Positions 42,529 through 55,240 of a stretch of DNA of 64,000 nucleotides are shown piece by piece. The notes under the pieces are model-generated. The model did no database searches, had not been told where the DNA came from, and saw only the letters and a program-made list of their open reading frames with translations. The first letter of the stretch is position 1. The number at the start of each line of letters is the position of its first letter. A program made the position numbers and the translations under genes. The stretch is from Ectocarpus siliculosus (taxonomy: Eukaryota > Sar > Phaeophyceae > Ectocarpales > Ectocarpaceae): positions 356,767 through 420,766 of the forward strand of contig FN649741.1 of NCBI GenBank assembly GCA_000310025.1, written 5' to 3'.

Positions 42529-45500
42529 CTCTGATGGTTTCATCTCGGTCCCGCACTGCCTGTCGCATGTCTCCCTGCTGCACCGCCGCCTCTCGCAATT
42601 TGCTGACGTCCTCGCGGAACGCGGACATCTTGAGGAACGCGGCATATAGCGGTGGAGGAAGTAAGTGCGACTTGTTTAAGGTCTCGGGTTTTGCCTTCTC
42701 AACAGTGAGAGTATCACAGCGCCAATCGCCAAACAACCCTCCCAAATCTCAGCGCTAAATGGCAGTCACCATCTCGAAACCCCCCATTGTTCTTCATGAT
42801 CGGTATATCGCCGGAAGTGCGTAGGAGCAGCATTAACGCGACGATTGTCGACATCCACCAACAGCACCAGTCACATTCACTCAAACCTCCCAAAAAAGAT
42901 CATCTAAAGATACCCAAGATACAGTACCTCATCTCGATGCCTGACGAGCTGTCGCGCCTTTTCCGCGGCCTCCGACTTGACCAGAACCACCTCAGACCGC
43001 AGCTCTTCCACCTGCCGAGCAGCAGTCCTGAGCTTTATCGTGGCGCCGGCATCCTCCTCCCTCCTTCTCTTGTCAGCCGCAGACAACTCCGTCTTCAGCT
43101 TTGCCGCCTGGGCCCGAGCGCCCGCGGGGCAGGTAAAGCAATTATGGTCAGATTCTGCAGCGTTTCGTCATGCCAAATGCCTGCTGATGCAGAGCACTTG
43201 GTGCAAACATGGATGATGAGGGTCATGCCGCCTTCCCTGCAATATAGCCCTTTCAGAGCAGTACGATGGACAGATGAAATGCAACTCGAGCACACCGCGA
43301 ATCGCAACAGCAGTGACGACCAAAAACACAGTCCCGACTGCCTGGCTGGTGCATCCCAGAAGACATACTGCTGCACCTGCCTACAGGTGTAAGGTGTACG
43401 TATCGACGCCCAGAATATCCGAGATGGCACACAGACGCTCGTCGGAGACAAAAAACGAGTAGAAGTATATGCGTTTGTTCTCTGGTTGAGAAACTGGCGT
43501 CCTTGAATTGATCAGCCGCTTGGAGCGGTCGATGGTAATCAATTAAACAAACATACAATCCCCCCCCCTTGCCCTCAGCGCTCACCAGACGCTAGAATAT
43601 ATTCTCACCTGCTCCTGCGCCAGCCTGGTTTCCTTTTTGGCAGCGGAAGCCAATCGTTCAAGCTCTCTGGCGCGATGCCCGGCATCGGCGAGCTTCGACC
43701 GCTGTCGTTCGCACATGGATGTGAGCTCCTTCACACGTTCCTGAGTCTGGCCTTTCTCGAACAACAGAGACTCTTTCTCCTGACGGGGATGGAAGGACAG
43801 GGCACAATCCGCCGGTATCTACGATTGAGATCGTTCGGCTATTTGCGCACAATCAACGGCAGCGCTTGTTCGGTTCAATTCCCTTAGCAACAAGCCCGAG
43901 CAACAAAAAACGTCAGGGCCCAAAGTTACTTTTTTCTAGAGAACGAAGTGATGCGTACGATCTATTCGACGCGAACATCCGGCTCTGATAGCAGCAGCAC
44001 AAGCGTATTCTGCTGCGATGCAAACAAACGGGAAACACGTAACTCTCCTCGACGCTCACCTTGCGGGCAGCTTCGAGTTTCTCCGCCTGCTTGGCCACTG
44101 TGGCTTGCATGCTCCCCTTGGACGCGTCGAGAGTGGCGTTGGCCTCTCTCAAGAGCGCTGACAGTGACGCTAACTCGCGCCCAGAGGCAGCGCACTGCAA
44201 GAACGCAAACGTCGACAAAAGAGCAAAGGGGTGGCCAGGCAATCAGGAACAAGAAGAAGAGATTCAGTCAAAGCTAGCGCCAGAACAACCTCGATCCGAG
44301 AACAAGTCTCGACACAGCAAGACTTGACGACCGGGACATGGCTCTTTTGCAGCCTGACGGGCGTAGCCAAGGTTGGCGTGATGAGCTCCACCCCGTAAAC
44401 GGGTGTCAAACCGTGGACACGAACGATGAACAAGGGTTCGTTGTCGGTGTGTTGTACCTTTTCCTCCGCTGTTTTCTCCGCCATCTCTGCCCTCTCTTCG
44501 CACCTCGCACAAGATTCCTCCAAGCGGGCGATAGTCACCTGCTGCTCCTGCGATTCTCGGCCCTTGGGAGAGGAAGTCGCGAGAGGTGAGGGTAAGATCG
44601 ACGACAGGTACAGCAGTGTTGCTATCGCAACGTCCGAGGAGACGAGATGGTGGGTGTGAGGCAACACTGCCCTCCCTGATTCAGATCTACAACGCGCATC
44701 CCGAACACATAGGTGGGGCGCCTCTGCCTGCTCTTTTGGGTGAGCAAAGCGAGGCCAGTGGGATACGTGCCTCATAGCGCAAGTGGATGGATACATGAAT
44801 AGGTAATGCACCCAAAATCAAACTCCATGCTTGCTTGAAGAAGTCCCAACATCAACAGGGCGTGGCCCGAGCAGCATGAATCAACACACCTGTGCCTGAC
44901 AGGCATGTTCCTCACGGAATAGAAAAATTGTGTTCGGACCAAGTCCTGCAATTATTTCCCGACGTCACCTGCTGTTCGAGCTTTCGAGACTGCGCTCTCG
45001 CTTTCTCCTGTCCCGCGCGCAAATCCAGAGTCAGGGTCTGCACGGCTTCCCGCAGGTCGGCTACGCTGTTCTCCCGCGTCTGAAAGGCCGTCGAAGTGGC
45101 CTTGAGCCGAGCACGCAGCTCGGTCACCTTGCAGATTTGTTACGGCGGCGTGTGAATACAGACCACACGAGAGAGGTGTTTAAGGTTAGAATAGGGTAAG
45201 GGTAGGGTTGGGGTAGGGATCACAAGAGACAATCATTCAGGGTACGGGTAGGGCTGGGGTAGGGATTAACCCTAAAACACCAACCCTAAGGGGCGAGCGA
45301 GCGAGCGAGCAGCGTATCGATCGCTCACGGGGTCTTGAGAGTCTCTTGGACGGCAGAACCGGGTCCCGAAGCAGCGGTACAAAGCGTCCACAACTCGAGA
45401 GTACTCTTTGTGTCTGCCTTAATTTGGCGATTTAACTCTGGCACTGTTTATGCAGTGAGACGCACCCTCTCGTTGGACCATGATACCCGCCCCTTTTCCA

Positions 45501-45881
45501 CTTGTTGCCAACACAAGGCGTACAAAAACCATGAAATCATAGCGAATATTTACTGGATCTAGAGATATTAATTTTTTCTGTTCCTGCGAAGAAAAAAAAA
45601 GTGGCAGCTATTGGTCACCTCGTCCATGAGGCGTCGCACCACATCTCGTCCTCCCTGAGCCCTGAGCTCACAAACTTTTCCCTCCGCTTCCCGAAGCTTG
45701 CGTCTGAGCTCTTCTGCCGTGCCTTCCTGCAGCCGTGCCTTCTCCTTCAGCTTCTCCACGGCAGCCCGCTGCGCGCGGAGACTGCGCACCGATCCTCGAA
45801 TCGCTTCCAGCTCTTGGTCTGAGTCATAGCTTTCTCGCTCGAACCCTTGCTCAAGACCAGATTCTGTGCTCCCACCAGTGC
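42529..45881 (-). CDS. Long coiled-coil protein, seven consecutive in-phase exons (both ends open)
   Basis: Exons from 5': about 45619-45881, 44969-45127, 44458-44547, 44060-44194, 43609-43779, 42928-43107, 42529-42628. Six junctions are phase 0, with acceptors such as ctgcaag|GTG, atcgcag|GAG, cttgcag|TGC, ccgtcag|GAG, gcccag|GCG and ctcaag|ATG. Every exon is pure heptad-type helix, for example DSDQELEAIRGSVRSLRAQR, VTELRARLKATSTAFQTREN, VTIARLEESCARCEERAEMA, VKELTSMCERQRSKLADAGH, VEELRSEVVLVKSEAAEKAR. The last donor seen (AGAG|GTCAGG) is phase 1. Start, stop and any non-coiled domain were not found. It is likely cytoskeletal, centrosomal or scaffold-like, but coiled coils alone do not identify a family. 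Confidence 0.75.
45186..45293. repeat. Degenerate telomere-like repeats in head-to-head arrangement
   Basis: G-rich TTAGGG-like units (AGGGTAAGGGTAGGGTTGGGG) are followed near 45267 by the opposite strand motif (TTAACCCTAAAACACCAACC). It lies in an intron of the coiled-coil gene. A GCGA tetranucleotide run follows (45295-45311). Confidence 0.6.
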
Positions 45882-46433
45882 CTGCTATGTACAATGCGCA
45901 ATGGGCAGCATTGGCGGATGTGGTGTCGTGTATCGTACGACGCTGGCGACGTGATTGCCATAGGAGAGGGCAGACGAGAAAGAGCGTGGGGAGCACATGA
46001 CACAGCGCGGCGTGCTCTATGACACGACCTGCCAAAAACGTAATACTCTGCCTGCATCTTCACCAACAGCGCTCGCCAGACCCATCAAGAAACACATGCG
46101 ATTTGGCCCCCGCTTCAGACAGCAGCAGCTGGCCGTAATGCACACACGGGATATTGCGTCCTCAAAACCAAAACTAAACACACCAAAAAACAAATACTTC
46201 TAAACTCAAACCCTATATTTATTGCGGACCTAGCAGACACACCAACAAATAGCGTATCAATTCACAGCAAGTTGTCAAACGACACTGCGCCATGTTCCCT
46301 GTGAAGGCCACATTCTACAAAGAGTTAAGAATGTATCAGCCTATACAGATGCTTTTGTTCTTAGCACCAACTGGCATCACTGACAACTCAGTGTTAGGCT
46401 TACACAAACTCAAAATAAGCCAAGTCTCCGGTC

Positions 46434-46516
46434 GGTTTCAGTCCACTTACTGAAAAGACTTCACCACATACCTTTCGACTGAGGTTATATCTCGAACGGG
46501 TAGTCTTTCTGTGAGG
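46434..46516 (+). repeat. Dispersed repeat copy B
   Basis: Partner of 20581-20662, sharing CTGAAAAGACT, CACCACAT, TATATCTCGAA and GGGTAGTCTTTCTGTG in order. Confidence 0.7.
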
Positions 46517-46912
46517 TTATGTTTACTTTCTGAATATCACGTATTCATTGCACAAAGCATCGTCTTCCCTAACGCGCCGCAGCTTGCCGTGCTCCCCGCG
46601 TGTGGTCCACGCCCACGTAAAACATACCTGATGCTATGCCTTCCCCTCCCAGGGCATACGAATGGTGGGACTGAGGCCTCCCTGTGCGTGTGTGCGAACC
46701 GATGAGGCTGGGTTCGAGTGGTGTGGTTGTCGGGACGGTCGGCAGTACCCCGAGGACATCGAACGACAGATCTTGGCTGCTGTTCGTGTTCTCCATCCCT
46801 CTGTCTCTGTCTCTATCTCTGTCTCGACCAAGTGTCCACGACCCTGATGGGAAGCGATAACGATTGGGGGAGCACGGGCATACGCCCGCGACCGCACGGT
46901 AAGTAGGCAAAT

Positions 46913-47233
46913 TCGTGTCACTGCCTCGTTAGTTAAAAACCACGAACAGCTCTCTGTCAACCCGATACAGAAGTGTATGTACCCTAACACCGACTCTGTA
47001 ATGTGACGTCGAATAACACCCCCTCTCGGACAATGTCCTACATGTAGACTACTATTTGGAGCTGGATTTCTCACTATGTACGTATCGCACTAAAGGAACG
47101 TCAACTGTCACTACCTCATTGGTTTAGACCACAATTTAGCTCTCTGTCAACCCAATCTGCCAAAGTGGCAACACAGATTCTGTACATGTGACGTCGAATA
47201 TCACCCCCCCCTCGGTGTCCTGCATGTAGACCA
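46913..47233 (+). repeat. Tandem duplication of about 185 bp (diverged)
   Basis: Units at 46913-47050 and 47098-47233 share CACTRCCTC, AGCTCTCTGTCAACCC, TGTGACGTCGAATA, CACCCCC and the end 'TGTCCTRCATGTAGAC'. Non-coding, between divergent genes. Confidence 0.75.
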
Positions 47234-47962
47234 AAAATACTTCGTACGTGATAGCTCGATTTCTGAAAATGTATCGCCGACGCATGGTTTGGAATGTAAC
47301 CTATCGCTGGCGTTCGAAAACCGTTTCAAATTTAAAGTTTCCTTCAAACAAGTCAGCTTTCTGATGCCTCTCTCTCGTAACGTCGCTCGAGGGTGGATAC
47401 CCACATGATACACCGACGAGAAAATTGAAAATTCGGTGAGGTCGCTCTATCTCTCATCTCCTTCAACCTAACGTTAGTTCTCTCGTCTACTTGAAACGCT
47501 ACATATCCGAAGGAGAAAGGTACATGCACCGAGAGAGACAGCAATGTCGCAAGTCGAAGACAGAGTAGCAGTAACGTTCGGACAACGGATTTCAAAATTT
47601 ACAGCTGATCAGCAGGTAGTAAATTGAAAAACATGACCCAAACCGGTACACAATGCCGTAGTCATAGCCAACGCAGCAAAGTTCTCACCTGCTGCTGACA
47701 TGTTGCAAGCTCTCCCCCCCCCCTCTCGCCCTCGTGCTCCCTCCCACTCCCAAGGCCACCGTGTGGTGAGAGACGAACCCACGGCGCGGTGGGACTGCTG
47801 CAATCTACGTCTCCCCCTGGGTACCCATTCATCGCCGCCTAGTGTATGGCGTGCCCCCCGCGGCGGCTTGTTCTTCTCGATCCACCTGCTCCACCAGCAA
47901 CCAGGAAAGCTTGAGCCCCAGGCACGCACGGTCGCCCGTCTCCCCTCTCGTCTTCAGGAACG

Positions 47963-50900
47963 ATGCCGTTCTCCCTGACAGAGAACCTTCCCTTCCTGGC
48001 GCTGCCGTTGGCCCTGATCACCCTCAAGGTATGCTGCATGCCCGCGGGTAGTCAGGAATCAGGAGCCGTTTTCTTCCCTCGTGTGGTGGTGTTAATCGGA
48101 CAGTTTATTTTGCTGTGCTGGCTCGTGTCCACCGCTGGTTCTTTGCTCGCCAACTTCTTGTGCACTCTTTCGTCGTTTCCCCAGGGGGTGGAGTCAAGAC
48201 GTGGCATGATTTCGGATGTCGGTAGCTTGGTCCCGTTGCACTGGGGGCGATTGTGGGTTCTCGCCTCTCTACTGCTGTTGGATGAGCGGCGCCGAGCTTG
48301 TCTCCTAAATCCTACCCGTTTCTTTACTCCCCACGTGCTCGTGTCTCATTGGACGACGCCACAGGTCACCTACGATGTGCTTCCCTTCATGGCCTTCTTG
48401 GCGCTGGTCGCTGTGGCCGTAGGCTGCTACATGTTCTACGCGGGGAAGTCGGTGAGGACGAGCGCTCGGCATTGCTGCAGAATGGTTGCTGCAGAACCCA
48501 GCTGCCCTTTCGGAAATAGTCTACCCTGGTGTTGTACTTCTACTCAGCAGCAGTATTCCAGAAGAATGCTGTCACGAGATTGTGAAATCAAGCCATGGGT
48601 TTTGGCCGCCCCTCGGCTTGTCCGCGGGGTTGTCTCCACACACGTAACCCCTGGCGGTGCTTTGTGCAACTTGTTTTGAGAAGAGAAGCGATGGGTGGTC
48701 TTGGTCTGAGTGCTGTACATATCGATGTGTCCGAAAGCCAAAGCTTCTGTTTGTTCTTGTGCGTCTGGTCTGCGCAAGACCAAAGGCCTACTTACAACAT
48801 GCATACACTACATTCCCGGTTCACACAAACCCGCTAGGGTCACACAGCTGGACACCCACTCTGTCGGCATCACACGGCGGGCAGCACGATTGTAGACCGT
48901 GTTTTGTCGAACAGGTGGTTGCCATGTAGCAGGTAGCAGGGGTTCCAAAATAGTGTTCCACCGCAATGAAAAAGAGTCTGCGATTCGCTTAGATGCGGCG
49001 TGCTCTTGATCGAGCAGATCCGTGTCGTAGCCTGCTGCCTGCTAACGGCCGCCGTAGGCTCATCGTACGCTAGCATAGCTATTGGGTACAGGCCCAGCAG
49101 TTCGACTGCGCGTGGTGGCTCGTTGTTTCAGTTGATTGTCAACAGTAGTGTAGTCTGCCACGCACGGCATGGCACAACGCACAACGTCGGAAGAGTTTCC
49201 GAATCATGTTTTCTACATCCTGGAATATAGATTCATACATACATGTCCGCACTCCCTGCACGGTAGGTATCATATCTCGAGTGTACATTTATCTAAGTAT
49301 CTTTTGTCTTCCCGTGGGACGGCGGAGGGCTGGAGCTGTGGGAGTATCGGTCACATGTTCGCTGTATACGCGTGGTGCCAGCCATAGCAATATGGGACGT
49401 CAGTGGCACTTGGGTGAAGAAGTCAGGAAGCGCAGGTGTAGACTGTCTCCCCAGGAGACGGATCTTACGACGCGCTCGTACTACTGCTGTATCGGGGCCG
49501 CCCTCTGGGTACGCAACATCCCAAGCGTACTTTCAAGCCTGATTCCCGCTTTCCCTCTATCGGTCTGGCCATCTCGCCTGCCTGTCTCTCTGTCTGCCTT
49601 GACTCCCTCCCCTTCCCTGTGGACGACATGGTACATTGTTCTGGTCACCACCATGGCCGACCGTCATCTTCCGTCCATGCTGCGGGAACAGAGCCCGGCA
49701 GCGCAGAGGACGGCGAAGAAGGCGGAGGCCACGGCGGACAGCCTGATCCGTGAGCTCACTCGGGAGGAAGACAGGTGGGCATCGTTGTCGTCCATCGTCC
49801 ATCGTCCATCTTTGGAAACAGGCAGGCAGTAGGCAGTAGCAGGCTTCAAAACTCGCTTCCCCGACAATGCCGCTCCTTGGTTTGGGGGTCGTGTATTTCC
49901 AGTAGAAGCACGTCTGTAGACGAGAACCTGCCCCTAGCGCTCGCCGGCGAATGGATGATGACAAGGCTGCCTTTGTACCGGGTGCGGGTGTTCCGCTCCG
50001 CACCACATGTTACAACCGTGCCTTGGGCATTTAGATCCATACCTTGCGATTTATGACACCCCCAGGACACACCGCCCGTAGCCCGTACCGTGGCAACAAG
50101 CCGTGATGGTTTTGTCCGCCATGAGGGGAAGGAAGTGCCGAGTCGACAATGAAGGCGAGGAGGAACGTGCACCACGCGCATCTTTTACACACGCACAGAC
50201 ATGCTGGATACTCCAAGAGAACGCTCTCGTTCGGTGCTGCGCGATCTACATGTACTGTTGGGGACTGCATCGGAAAGCTGCCTTCGACCGCCCCGTCGTC
50301 CGTCGTAGCTTGACAATCGCTTCGCCTCTCTGCCAGAGCCTTTCATGTGCCCAGTTCCACATGAAGGGGCTACCCAGTGTTAGTATTTGCACCTCTTGTC
50401 GCTTGGGCCCTGTTTCAGTGCGACACGCGCCCATGTTCCTCTGGATGTTGTGCTCGTTACGTTGCTATGTGAACGCAGGGCAAAGGAGGAGGCGGCCAGG
50501 AAGCAGGCAGCCAAGGACAGGAAGGCGGCCGCGAAGCAGAAGCAAGAGGTTCGTTTTGGCCTGTGGGTCTTTTTACCACTAACACCCCGTTACCGTTCCG
50601 CTATTGTTGTGGCCGTTGCTCTTGGCCAGCGGTACCCGGTTCTCGGTTTTGGTACGTGTTCCTCCCTCCGTCGTGTTTTAGATCTAACGACTGCAACACC
50701 ACTGCTCGTTTACTTGCGGGTTGTTTCGATGCAGGCTACCCACAAAGCGGCGGCGCCGATGATATTAAGGGGCCCACCTCCCTTGCTTCAATCCCAGCAA
50801 CCTAACCTGTGCCCCGACCCAACCCTTCCCCTCTCAGGCTGCACGCAAGGCGGCGCAGGCAGCTAAGGAGGCCGCTGCCGCGAAGGCGCTCGCGCAGCAG

Positions 50901-53329
50901 GAAGCGGAGAGCAAGCCCCGCGCAGCGCCGCCGCAGCAGCAGCAGCCGTCCTCGGGCAAGTCGAAGAAGCAGTCTAAGAAGCAGTCCAAGGCCGCCCCAC
51001 CGGTGAGGGCCATGGCCAGCGTGATGCCGACATCAGTGACTTTATCGTCGCCTATTGTAGCTGTGTCCCGTGTGACTGCAAGTGTCGTAGATCATGACCC
51101 ACTTCGGTCTTGGCAAGCATGAACGCGGCGTTCCATGATACTGCCAGGTAGTGTTTTCCGCGCCTGTTCTTGCGTTGTTAAGTGATACCTTGCTGCTTAT
51201 TTGACCTGGAGCTGGTTGGCCTTGGGAACCTTGGGCTAGAGTTGCATGGCTGTAGATCCCCCCCATCTTAGCTAGAAACTTACTGAACCCCCCACCACCA
51301 CTCACACCAATGCAATACTTGTATTCTATACAGTAGACCAGGTATGTAGGTGACACCATGGGCGCTGTGAAGCCATCTGAATGTCACAATCAGTACATGC
51401 GACTGTGAAGCAGTCTCGATGTATCATCCCTTCGTATATGCGTGCTGTGAGGCTATGGACATATCTGAATGTGTGACGAATCGTTCCGACTCGTTTCCCT
51501 TCCCCCTTGCCCCCGCTGCCGTCCTGCTGCATGGGCAATGGTCGGTGCCCCGCTCGCTGCTGCTTTGATTGACTGTCGACGATGACGAATGGCTCGGATT
51601 GGTCGGGTCAAATGCCGAATCTCATGGGCTGGGCTTGAATGGATGTCTGTGATTGGCTGGGCCATTGGATGGGTTGGCGAGACAGGTGGAAGAAGAGGAC
51701 TCGGATGACGAAGACGACTTCCTTCTGCGCATGGCCGACCTTGAACGGGCGAGGTGAGAGATACTCCTTTGTTACCGTTGTTGTTGTTATTGCATCTGTT
51801 TTTTTCAAGTCATGTCCGTTTGTTTCAGTCGGACCCTATGGCCTAAACTAGGTCATCGACCGCGAATCCTAGTTGGCTGCAATTAGGTCTTGGCCGCATC
51901 CCTATCTTTATACCAGTGCCGCACTGCCGCGCGCGCGACGAACGATTTCTCGATATTTCAGCCTGTTCTTTGGCTTTGGTGAATTGTAACTTCCGGGGAT
52001 GGAAGCGACCTAGTTGCCGCTTCCTCATCTTGGAGAGCCGCCTCGAGGACCTTCTTTGCACGGAGGAGCTTCCGGCCTCGATTTGCAGTATTGCGAGGAC
52101 GCACCGTTTCGAGGCACTAAATAAGTAGTGTTGCTCACACCACCATAGCACTCAGCACAAAAAAATCCTTCAACAGGCGCGTCCCCGCAATATGGCCCTT
52201 TAAGCAGAGACAGGAAGCTCCTCAGGGAAGGGGACAAGAAGGGGCTAGTGGCGGGCCTGAAAGATGGGGGTGGATGCGGCCATCCAACTCTGAGGGCGAG
52301 GAGGAAAAGCACGGCTAAACGAAAACGAAATCGATTTCGTGTACGGTAGCCNNNNNNNNNNNNNNNNNNNNNNNNNNNNNNNNNNNNNNNNNNNNNNNNN
52401 NNNNNNNNNNNNNNNNNNNNNNNNNNNNNNNNNNNNNNNNNNNNNNNNNNNACAAAATATATTTATATAAATATACAATAGTGATTTTATACATAATCCA
52501 CACCCATGTTGTAGGGCTGCCTGGAGCCCCAGGGGCTTCCTGCCTCTACCTGTAGGACCATATTGTGCGGACGCATGTTTTCAAGGAATTGGTTGTGTGG
52601 TGTGAGCGACAAGAGTATGAAAGACTTCTCGGAGGGAAAGGGGGAGGGAGGGAGGCAAGCAGATGGCACGTGGGAGGGGGGGCACAGGGAGTAGGCATGA
52701 TACCGGGAGCGCGCAGAGCGAGAGGGGCAGAGAGAGAAGAGAGAGGCGGGCAGCGCGTGCGCGCCACCCACCCTCAGGAGACAGGAGCAAGCGAGTATAG
52801 TACATTAACAGTAACAGTAACCAGCACCGGGAAGGACTCGAACGAAGCAGCACCCCTTCCCTCCCCCCACAAACGAAAAGCATTATTACTTGTATTAATA
52901 GTAACAACAGACGACGGCGGCAGTTGACTCGACGCTACAAGGTGGGAAAACTCCTGTGTACGCCGGCAGTGGTCCAGGCACGGGCATGGCAACCGGGGTT
53001 CAGGCCGAAGGGGAAGATACAGTACCAAAATAAGAAAGCAACAGAGCGAGTTGTGTGTGTGGATACAGCAGTATTTTTTTTCAGCGGTTCATTGCGGCGC
53101 AACGCCCTGTGAAGGCCGAACCATAAGCATGCAGCAGTCCCTATTTACCGCCAGAAAAGGGTTTGAAGTATACAGCACTCGGAATATTCCATTCGCTCGA
53201 CTCTCGATGGCCACACTTGACCGTCCCCCCTCACATCATGTATCGAGTCATGTATCATGTCCCCCATCCCCTCCCGGGTACTGCCTCTTGGTCCTTTGTC
53301 ACAGGCGGGAAAAGGGAGCCAGGAAGTGA
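47963..53329 (+). CDS. Membrane-anchored Lys/Ala-rich coiled-coil protein
   Basis: Exon 1, 47963-48028 (MPFSLTENLPFLALPLALIT, LK|GTATGC), and exon 2, 48365-48451 (VTYDVLPFMAFLALVAVAVG, CYMFYAGKS|GTGAGG), give two hydrophobic helices. Exon 3 ends at 49774 and contains MADRHLPSMLREQSPAAQRT, then AKKAEATADSLIRELTREED. Its start is either 49455 (ccccag) or later. Exons 50479-50548 (AKEEAARKQAAKDRKAAAKQ) and 50838-51002 (AARKAAQAAKEAAAAKALAQ, then Gln and Ser/Lys runs) are highly charged helices. Exon 51686-51753 is acidic (EEEDSDDEDDFLLRMADLER). All junctions keep phase. A possible last exon, 53305-53329, gives RREKGARK and a TGA across the scaffold gap. It looks like an ER- or plastid-membrane anchor with a cytosolic basic rod, as in p180-like proteins. 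Family not recognised. Confidence 0.6.
52352..52451. other. Assembly gap (100 N)
   Basis: Exactly 100 N, followed by an AT-rich ATATATTTATATAAATATAC stretch. It lies within the last intron of the membrane-protein model. Confidence 0.99.
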
Positions 53330-55072
53330 GCTGCTCGCCTTTTGTCTGTCGGCCCGAGAGGAGGAAGAGGCGGAGAGAGGCCAAGGGGAAGGGATAAGAA
53401 AAGGAGGCTCCTCTGTTGTCTGTGGGCCTGAGATGAAGAGGAAGAGATGACGCTAGAAAGGAGGCTTGGAGGGAGTGTGCATCTTTGCCTACCCGAGTAA
53501 GATGGGGCGAGACAATCCAGCCAGCAGCATCAACCACAAAGTAGAGAGACGAACAAGCCCGTACACGACGCTTAGGCGACTCGGTCCTGGCGCTTAGAAT
53601 CGGTGGCTTGTTTGTGCGTGAGCATGTTTTCTGGCCGGAGGAGTTGGTTTGCGGCCTCGCGGGACGCGATGGTTGGCTCCTCAGGGGGTTGGGCGGCCAG
53701 CTGCCGCGTGGAGAAGCGAGTCTGGGTTTGGTTCCTCATGGATCTGGGTCTTGTCTTGTCTTGTCGTTGCCTCTAGAGGAACCTTCACCTTAACCTTGAC
53801 CTTGACCTTGACAGCCGGGACGATTAATTTGCCATTATGTGATGCCCCTTGTTATGGTAGAGATGGTCTGTATCGTGGAGGTACGTCGGTGGCGGCAGCC
53901 GTGGGTAGCGGCAGTAGTAGTTTAGTTCGCCATTAGACTGCGCTGTCTTCTTCTTTCCTGAAGGCCGCCTTCCTCACTTGAGTGTCAAGGTCAAGATTGA
54001 TACAGACAGGCTCGTGTGTTTTTTCGGAAACTAGCAGCTAGCAGCACACGTTGCTAAGCTTAGCGGAGAACGAAGGAGGTGCTTGGTTGCGCTGATTTTG
54101 CTGCACCTTGTTCTAGATCCATTGGGTTGGGCCTTCTCAATCCCAGGAGCACGCACCGCGTCTTTAGAAGATGGATTTCCCTCTTGTATGTTCGGTTAAA
54201 AACATGTGCCATCCTGTTGGTGTAAGTCTTGGAAGTCACTATCACAAGCGTGCTTGCCTCGTGCCTGCTCAAGTTTTTCACATACATACCACGGGCTTCG
54301 GTGCGCCTGGGTGCCGCCAGCCCGTCGTGTTCCGTACACGCCCCGACAGGGTGCGCACGCTGGTTCGCCGTCGTCGCCCATCCTGTGGTCGACCTGTGTC
54401 TTTGCTACACCTTTCTTTTCTGGACTTGTTGTTCGCAGTCTCCTGTCTCGTTGTATGCATACCTCGCTGCGGACTCTGTTGGGTATCGGGGCTGTTTCGT
54501 TTGGTGGCCGAATTATTTTGTTCTGGGAGTTGGATGGCAACACCTTGAGAGGCTTTCTGGGAACCGTCGCATGTTATCTCTCGACCTTCCTTCCAGTGGA
54601 CACGACGCCCGGCACCGCTTGCAATTCAACGTGCTCGCTGCAAACGGTGGTTTGTGGTGTGACTCCTCTCTCCCCACCCCTTGACTTTGGAGGAAGACAG
54701 GCAGGCTTCAGAGCTGGCCGGGACTACTGCGCCCGGTCTGTAACGACGTGTCATTTTATCCCTTGCCGGACAAAGGTTGATAATCTCCAAGTGCTTGAGG
54801 AAGAGCGGAACCTCGGGTTTCATGTAGCTGTAGCTGTAGTTCGGGAGAGGTATTGCCGCCCCCGATGCCCTCCCACCCCTGTACTCGGTGCTGTCTGTGC
54901 TTGGACATCAACACTGCTTCTTCGGTCTTTGTGTACGGCTTGATGCGCGTGGAGGCGCCGAAGCCCTTGTCAACGGTAGATATACATGCACCACAGCGAA
55001 CAGCTTGCGTTGTGTTGCGAGTGGCGAGGTAAGAGCCAGAGAGGGCGACACGTGCATGCCGTAGGCGACATG
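53330..55072. other. Spacer without a supportable gene
   Basis: Long but overlapping frames on both strands (54171-54943) have no recognisable domain or bias. A short CCTTGA/CCTTAA tandem (53782-53812) is the only repeat seen. Confidence 0.4.
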
Positions 55073-55240
55073 ACATAAGATATCACACCCCCTGGACCGG
55101 TTTCACAGCCCGACTAACCCGTGACAAAAGGATGTTCGGAAAGGCGGTGCCAACGCCGCCATGTTCGGCACCGTCACCTGTTTGCTGCAAAGTGATCGAG
55201 CTTTGAACATCAGTCCAAAGTTGTGTGTGGTATCTTAGGC
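55073..55240. mobile_element. MITE, diverged relative of the nested 11-kb MITE
   Basis: The left end ATAAGATATCACACCCCCTG, continuing GACC, matches 21 of 22 bases of the 11047-11078 terminus. The right end, CAGTCCAAAGTTGTGTGTGG continuing TATCTTAGG, is its imperfect inverse. The interior (CGATCGAGCTTTGAACAT-like, GCCGCCATGTTCGGCACC) also resembles the 11-kb copy (GAAATCGAGCTGTGAATA, GCCGTTTTCGGCGCTG). About 168 bp. Confidence 0.7.

Larger units (their letters stand above)
45882..47962. other. Upstream region between divergent coiled-coil (minus) and membrane-protein (plus) genes
   Basis: Carries repeat copy B and the 185-bp duplication. Earlier exons of the minus-strand coiled-coil gene may be hidden here. 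No other coding signal stands out. Confidence 0.4.

Noticed and set aside
54171-54943. Three overlapping plus-strand ORFs of 118-245 codons
   Set aside because: All three frames stay open, no motif, no splice context; compositional.
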